From positions 1-9,858 of the forward strand of contig CAIOZP010000517.1 of assembly GCA_903862805.1 (NCBI GenBank): a stretch of 9,858 nucleotides of DNA. Reading direction: 5' to 3'. The DNA is from an uncultured Fibrobacterota bacterium (lineage in GTDB: Bacteria; Fibrobacterota; Chitinivibrionia; Chitinivibrionales; CAIOZP01). Shown here piece by piece: positions 5,934 through 9,858 of this stretch (its first letter is position 1; every line of letters starts with the position of its first letter). A program made the position numbers and the translations under genes. Under the pieces are notes generated by a model. It ran no database searches and was not told the DNA's origin. It saw only the letters and a program-made list of their open reading frames with translations.

Positions 5934-7736
5934 TTACTTACCGGTCGACTTGATTTCCCACAGACCTTTTATTCCCGCGCCGACCATCAGACACTGCGGC
6001 GGAGCCGTAGGATTCGATTCCGTCGGGAAATTGGTCCAGTGGCGAGTCGAGAACTGATAGAAAAGCCACGGTCTATACAGAAGCGGAATCATCGGAAGTT
6101 CCTTCATGAAAAGCTGATTGAGGACTCGATACGCCTCTGTGATCTGCTTGTCATCGGAGAGTTTCGGCAAAATACTGAGCAGACTGTCTGCCTTCGCATT
6201 CTTGTAACGTCCCCAGTTTTCGTACATTTCCTGACCGGGCGGTGCATAGTCGGATGATGACATCACGCAATCGAAGCGGCTCCATGGAAGCGCCGGAGTC
6301 TGGTAATCAATCGGCTGACGCAATGACAGATCGAACATGCATTTTGAAAGCTGATCGTCCCAAACACCCTCTTCAACGAACTTCTCACGAACGTCAATAC
6401 CAACATTCCTGAGTCCGTCAACCGCGATTTTGATGGCGGTTTCCCAGTCGGACCAACCCGATGGACACGTGAAATACATGGTCTCGAACTTCTTGCCCTT
6501 CGGCCCGATAAGAAGACTGTCAGGTCCCCAGGTATAGCCGGCGGATTTCAGGATTTCTCTTGCCTTCGCCGGATCGTAACTGAGTCCGTATTGCTTGGCA
6601 TCTTCTTCGTTATAGTATTGTTTTTCCGGCCCGAAAGGCAGGATCAAACCAGGCTGAAGCTTTGGCGCGTACCCATAAATCGCAAGATTGGTGATTTGAT
6701 CGTAGTTGATGGCACAAGCCATCGCACGACGGAAATTCACATCACTCATCGGTGCCTTGGTTACGTTCGGAACCAAGCAAACCATTGTTCCTGGTATGAA
6801 ATACGGACGATCCTTGAACCAGGTACCAACACCCTTTGGAAAACTGTTCCAGATTTGTGGACAGAAATCCTGAGACAGATCGTGGTCTCCCTGCTTGAGC
6901 GCCAGATTATACTTGTCGTTTGACTTGAGGATTGTGTGAACGATGTACAAAGGAGCTGGTTTACGGCCGCCATACAATGCCGCGTTGCCCCAATAGGCAT
7001 CGAATCTCTTGAGCGCAATTTTCTGGTAGTTGGCCATCTCAAGTTTGTAAGGCCCGGATCCGATCGGATTGACCTCATTCGTCCAGAGGCAGAACTTGTC
7101 GAAAACAGCGCCATTCGCCTCTTCAGCATCCATACCTTTGGTATTGACGGTGGCTTTGATGCTGTCTTCAATTTTTTGGAAGATATGCTGTGGAACAATC
7201 GGCGTTGTCCAGATGATGTCTTTCAACGCGAGGCGATTGTAATACTTTTTGCTGAACTTGAAGATAACGGTGTGCGAATCAACCGCGATAACACCATTTG
7301 CAGAGTCAAGGAATTTCCAGCTTCCTGCGAAAGGCGAAGCCGCGTACCTCTGGCTGAAGTCAAGGGTATATTTCACATCCTGGGCGGTAACCGGAGCGCC
7401 GTCCTGCCACTTTGCTGATTCAAATAGGTGAACGGTCAGAGAGCTGTCGTCAACCTCGTACTCTTTACCGAGCAAAGGCTCGAGTTCACCAGTGAGCTGA
7501 TTATAGCCGAAAAGGTTTTCGTAAAGCAGATTCACGTTTGAAGTCATCGGCCAGGCTGGCTGAGAACTGAAAGGATTGAACGTGGTTGGCGGGCCCCACT
7601 GGAAACCGCCGACGTACAAGGTTTGACTACGCGGAAATTCGGAGACTTTGTCGCCGGATTTGTTACCGCCGCATCCGACACCGAGCATCACAGCCACACC
7701 GGCCAAAGCAAGCGAGGAAATTATCCTTCGAGCCAT
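5934..7736 (-). CDS. Family 5 solute-binding lipoprotein of the ABC importer (peptide or oligosaccharide)
   Basis: This is a 600-residue extracytoplasmic binding protein, first gene of the operon. Residues 1-21 form a lipoprotein-type signal (MARR, hydrophobic core, LGVG) followed by Cys22 and a Gly/Asn/Lys/Ser-rich tether. The residue at -3 is Gly rather than the usual Leu, so the lipobox is slightly irregular. Family 5 landmarks are LLYENLFGYN (70-79), WQDGAPVTAQDVKYT (110-124), NPIGSGPYKL (223-232), the A-Y-W-G segment (247-250) and NFRRAMACAINYDQI (334-348). The opening LYVGGFQWGPPTTFNPFSS (40-58) recalls cello-oligosaccharide-binding members (Thermotoga CbtA type) more than DppA/OppA. 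The ATG at 7736 is chosen over an upstream in-frame ATG at 7820 because it has AAGGGG eight bases before it and puts the signal peptide at the N-terminus. The ligand is not proven. Confidence 0.93.
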   Translation of the reverse strand: MARRIISSLALAGVAVMLGVGCGGNKSGDKVSEFPRSQTLYVGGFQWGPPTTFNPFSSQPAWPMTSNVNLLYENLFGYNQLTGELEPLLGKEYEVDDSSLTVHLFESAKWQDGAPVTAQDVKYTLDFSQRYAASPFAGSWKFLDSANGVIAVDSHTVIFKFSKKYYNRLALKDIIWTTPIVPQHIFQKIEDSIKATVNTKGMDAEEANGAVFDKFCLWTNEVNPIGSGPYKLEMANYQKIALKRFDAYWGNAALYGGRKPAPLYIVHTILKSNDKYNLALKQGDHDLSQDFCPQIWNSFPKGVGTWFKDRPYFIPGTMVCLVPNVTKAPMSDVNFRRAMACAINYDQITNLAIYGYAPKLQPGLILPFGPEKQYYNEEDAKQYGLSYDPAKAREILKSAGYTWGPDSLLIGPKGKKFETMYFTCPSGWSDWETAIKIAVDGLRNVGIDVREKFVEEGVWDDQLSKCMFDLSLRQPIDYQTPALPWSRFDCVMSSSDYAPPGQEMYENWGRYKNAKADSLLSILPKLSDDKQITEAYRVLNQLFMKELPMIPLLYRPWLFYQFSTRHWTNFPTESNPTAPPQCLMVGAGIKGLWEIKSTGK

Positions 7737-7744
7737 GCGTGCTA

Positions 7745-7750
7745 CCCCTT
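7745..7750 (-). promoter_or_regulatory. Ribosome binding site of the binding-protein gene
   Basis: On the minus strand AAGGGG lies eight bases before the ATG at 7736. It decides the start in favour of 7736 over the longer reading from 7820. The same AAGGGG/AGGGG motif precedes the DppC-type permease and both ATPase genes. Confidence 0.75.
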
Positions 7751-7843
7751 TCGTGATTGCAATTTCAAAAATTCTATACACAACGGTCGGACTTAAAATA
7801 GTTGGCGCACAAACCTTCAAACAATAAATTTGCGCGCGGCCGT

Positions 7844-7872
7844 TTGATATATTCCCCGAATTTTAATGCCAA
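7844..7872 (-). promoter_or_regulatory. Putative sigma70-type promoter of the importer operon
   Basis: Reading the minus strand, TTGGCA (7872-7867, 5 of 6 to consensus) and TATCAA (7849-7844, 4 of 6) are separated by exactly 17 bases. Transcription would start near 7837, giving a leader of about 100 nt. The -35 box overlaps a short inverted repeat AATGC/GCATT (7865-7869 and 7875-7879). The housekeeping sigma consensus of the host is assumed, so this is a prediction. Confidence 0.4.
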
Positions 7873-7881
7873 AAGCATTTT

Positions 7882-7903
7882 CGACAATTTATCGGGATTG
7901 TCG
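7882..7903. repeat. Perfect 7-bp inverted repeat in the divergent control region (candidate operator)
   Basis: CGACAAT (7882-7888) and ATTGTCG (7897-7903) are perfect reverse complements separated by eight bases. The 22-bp dyad lies about ten bases upstream of the putative minus-strand -35 box and about 35 bases upstream of the putative plus-strand -35 box. A dimeric regulator bound here could act on both promoters. It is not followed by a T-tract and is not a terminator. Confidence 0.4.
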
Positions 7904-7925
7904 GCAATAAATTGACGGGCAATAA
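7903..7925. repeat. 8-bp direct repeat GGCAATAA in the divergent control region
   Basis: GGCAATAA occurs at 7903-7910 and again at 7918-7925, 15 bases start to start, abutting the inverted repeat at 7882-7903. It may be part of a compound regulator-binding region, or chance in AT-rich intergenic DNA. Confidence 0.3.
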
Positions 7926-7938
7926 GCAATGCGGGCCG

Positions 7939-7967
7939 TTGCAGGTTTCTAATGCGCAGACTATATT
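7939..7967 (+). promoter_or_regulatory. Putative sigma70-type promoter of the secreted-protein gene
   Basis: TTGCAG (7939-7944, 3 of 6 to consensus) and TATATT (7962-7967, 5 of 6) are 17 bases apart. Transcription would start near 7974, giving a leader of about 60 nt to the ATG at 8034. Confidence 0.4.
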
Positions 7968-8021
7968 CACGGATAGGTATTATGAAAGTTTTGGTCTTCA
8001 ATACAACATTAACTGAACTTC

Positions 8022-8028
8022 GAGGAGG
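8022..8028 (+). promoter_or_regulatory. Strong ribosome binding site of the secreted-protein gene
   Basis: GAGGAGG ends five bases before the ATG at 8034. It is a near-perfect Shine-Dalgarno, stronger than the others in the window, suggesting high expression of this secreted protein. It also fixes the start directly before the signal peptide. Confidence 0.8.
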
Positions 8029-8033
8029 ATCGC

Positions 8034-9858
8034 ATGCTGGTTAAGAAGCTTTTGACAGCAGCTGCCCTACTGATCTCGGCCACAGCTCCGGTCTGGGCCG
8101 CCGTCTCCATTGTCGATGACTGCGAAAGCGGATCGTCGCAGAACTGTTTTGGTCAGGGCTGGTACCTGTACGACGACCGTCCGGTTCTGCCATACATCAA
8201 CGACGGCAACAGCAATTCGGCAACGGCATGGGATCCTACACTAAGAGCTGGCGCAGGTTGGTTCCGCGACTCGCTTCTTGGCGGCAAGGCATTGATCACC
8301 AATGTAAGCAGCGATCTTAAAGGGCACTACTTTGACTTCTGGATGGACTCAGTCGCAGCCGATGCCCACACCGGAAGCCATTGTCTAAAGGTCAACTTCA
8401 CGCTGTCCGACACTTTTGCCGAAAATGACCCGGGTGCACCGGGCGGTGAAAGCGCGATTGGCATTGGAACAGCACTGTCGTCAGATTCAAAGACACTTGA
8501 CGTTACAAATGTTGATTCAATCTGCTTCTGGGCCAAGGCCGATACCGCAATGGTTATTCAACTCGACTTTGCCACAGATCAGTTCGATACGCTTACACCG
8601 TTCTTCTATCGCCACCAGTTCAACATTGGAACAACATGGACGCGGTGCGTGGTTCCGGTTGACACCGGTGCAGCAGGTTTCATCCAGGACTCTTGGCTGA
8701 CAACCGGCGATACTTTCTTCAACGTCGATACTCATTATGTCAAGAGCGGCAAGCTTCAGGTTATCCAGCCCTTCGACAAAACCAGATTGCAGAAGCTCGA
8801 ATGGAGCATCAAGTATTCTTCCGACGACGGGCTCAATCTCAATTTGCTCAAGAGACCTTCCACCGTTTACATCGACGACATTTCCCTTATTTCTAAAAGT
8901 GGCTGGGTTTGGACACCACCGGATTTGTGGACTTCCGTTGGCGATACCGGCAAGCACCACCCCGATACCAGCTCCGATTATGTTGTCGGCCCAACAGAGG
9001 CTTGGTACGTTTTCAACGATGCTGACAAAGGCGCAGATACAATCAACGGCAACTATGCTCACGTCGATACTGCATGCGCAAGCATGGAAGGCGGTGTAGC
9101 ATGGAAGCTCGACGAGAAATACTCGCTGACTGAAGGTGAAAAGGTTGGCGACACCGCCGAATGGGTTCACTGCATAGGTCTCGGCCGACCATTCCACGTT
9201 CCTTCATATGTAATGAGTGCAATACCGGGCGACTCCGACCTTGTGTTTTCTTTTGTCGGACTTGGTGTTGAACTCGGTGATTCTGGTGCAACCGGTTATC
9301 TTCCTTTCGATGCAACTGCTGACTCAAATGGAACCGGACTCAACGGAGTTTATTTTGAGTACAAAACTTCGTTTGACGCATCGGAATATATGACCTTTGA
9401 GGTAAAAGATACCATTACCGACTATGCTTATGGCACCAAGGTTCAAACAGGAATGCCAAAGCTTGAAGGTGGATCACAGAATGTCGAACTTGCCGGAACC
9501 GCTGGTCAGTGGAAGTCTGCCGCCATTCCTTTCTCGGCACTTAGTCTTCCCGACTGGCCTGACATGTTCAAGAGCACTGCCCGCAAGATTGATCCAAGGT
9601 ATCTCAAGACGCTCGAATGGTGGCATGATGGCGGAATCGCAGGTGACACAAGCAGAATCGTTCTTCAGAATGTCGCACTTGTCAATGCAACCAGTATTGG
9701 TGTTATAAACAAGGTTGCTTTCAAGAACCAAGGTTTCAAGCTTTCGATCAACGGATCGTATCTGCGTTTCGCAGTACCCGCATCGATGAAAGCCGGAACA
9801 ATACAGCTGATCAATTTTGCCGGACGCGTAATTCGTTCAGCAGATTTCTCCGCGAAAG
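8034..9858 (+). CDS. Secreted protein with two CIA30/CBM11-like modules and a C-terminal tail domain (partial, runs off the right edge)
   Basis: An open frame of 608 codons reaches the window end with no stop. Residues 1-22 form a signal peptide (MLVKK, hydrophobic core, cleavage after PVWA). Module 1 (about 25-287) opens with VDDCESG and GWYLYDD, the DD-E...W..Y-D opening of CIA30/CBM11-like β-sandwich folds. It ends LQKLEWSIKYSSDDG (252-266) then TVYIDDISLI (277-286). Module 2 (about 317-551) opens with EAWYVFNDADKG and ends with the parallel LKTLEWWHDGG (524-534) then RIVLQNVALV (541-550), so the two are diverged repeats. A Ser/Thr/Pro-containing linker (288-316) separates them. From about 566 a new domain starts (FKLSINGSYLRFAVP, then QLINFAGRVIRSADF), like C-terminal sorting/adhesion tails of Fibrobacterota and Bacteroidota secreted proteins. 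Only a few residues probably remain beyond the edge. No glycoside hydrolase catalytic domain is visible. The likely role is carbohydrate binding outside the cell; the substrate is unknown. Confidence 0.88.
   Translation, partial: MLVKKLLTAAALLISATAPVWAAVSIVDDCESGSSQNCFGQGWYLYDDRPVLPYINDGNSNSATAWDPTLRAGAGWFRDSLLGGKALITNVSSDLKGHYFDFWMDSVAADAHTGSHCLKVNFTLSDTFAENDPGAPGGESAIGIGTALSSDSKTLDVTNVDSICFWAKADTAMVIQLDFATDQFDTLTPFFYRHQFNIGTTWTRCVVPVDTGAAGFIQDSWLTTGDTFFNVDTHYVKSGKLQVIQPFDKTRLQKLEWSIKYSSDDGLNLNLLKRPSTVYIDDISLISKSGWVWTPPDLWTSVGDTGKHHPDTSSDYVVGPTEAWYVFNDADKGADTINGNYAHVDTACASMEGGVAWKLDEKYSLTEGEKVGDTAEWVHCIGLGRPFHVPSYVMSAIPGDSDLVFSFVGLGVELGDSGATGYLPFDATADSNGTGLNGVYFEYKTSFDASEYMTFEVKDTITDYAYGTKVQTGMPKLEGGSQNVELAGTAGQWKSAAIPFSALSLPDWPDMFKSTARKIDPRYLKTLEWWHDGGIAGDTSRIVLQNVALVNATSIGVINKVAFKNQGFKLSINGSYLRFAVPASMKAGTIQLINFAGRVIRSADFSAK

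Noticed and set aside
7737..7820. Upstream in-frame ATG at 7820 extending the binding protein by 28 residues
   Set aside because: It would bury the lipoprotein signal peptide inside the protein. The ATG at 7736 has AAGGGG at eight bases and starts the signal peptide.
7774..8001. A 75-codon minus-strand open frame in the divergent intergenic region
   Set aside because: It lies across both predicted promoters and the dyad, has no recognisable motif and no good ribosome binding site.
8517..9197. A 226-codon minus-strand open frame inside the secreted-protein gene
   Set aside because: The plus strand encodes a continuous signal-peptide-bearing protein with repeated modules. The antisense reading has no family features.
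1..9858. CRISPR array, tRNA or rRNA gene
   Set aside because: No regularly spaced direct repeats, no cloverleaf with a CCA/T-loop pattern and no rRNA signature sequence were seen on either strand.

Overview
The window looks like a chromosomal segment from a Gram-negative, polysaccharide-degrading bacterium, most plausibly a member of the Fibrobacterota (Fibrobacter-like). The assignment is inferred. It rests on a secreted protein with two β-sandwich carbohydrate-binding-like modules and a C-terminal tail like the sorting/adhesion tails of Fibrobacterota and Bacteroidota extracellular proteins. It is supported by a lipoprotein-anchored family 5 solute transporter, moderate GC and strong AGGAGG/AAGGGG ribosome binding sites.

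Positions 1-681 are a graveyard of mobile DNA. The left edge carries a frameshifted N-terminal piece of an IS200/IS605-type Y1 transposase (+). Against it lies the C-terminal ~52 codons of an IS66-type TnpC transposase (-) with a GTAA-type element end, as if an IS66 element had landed inside the IS200 gene and most of both had since been lost. The remaining ~370 bases up to 681 hold no gene I can support.

Positions 682-2298 (+) encode an ABC-F protein (soluble twin-ATPase, ribosome-associated family). It converges on a five-gene minus-strand ABC importer operon (7736 down to 2377), and a strong bidirectional hairpin terminator at 2323-2361 separates the two. In transcription order the operon is: lipoprotein substrate-binding protein (family 5), two membrane permeases of the DppB and DppC type, and two ATPases of the OppD/DppD and OppF/DppF type. 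Junctions are tight (19-21 nt gaps, a 4-nt ATGA overlap and a TAATG overlap). Automatic annotation would call this a dipeptide/oligopeptide transporter. Features of the binding protein and of both ATPases instead recall the subgroup used for cello-oligosaccharide uptake (Thermotoga CbtABCDF type), which also fits the neighbouring gene.

A ~300 bp divergent intergenic region (7737-8033) holds a plausible sigma70-type promoter in each direction, a perfect 7-bp inverted repeat and an 8-bp direct repeat. It is a candidate shared control region. From 8034 to the window end (+) runs a large secreted protein, open at the right edge, with a signal peptide, two CIA30/CBM11-like modules and the start of a C-terminal tail domain. 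A working picture is that the secreted protein binds or helps process polysaccharide outside the cell while the divergent importer takes up the released oligomers. The substrate remains an inference.
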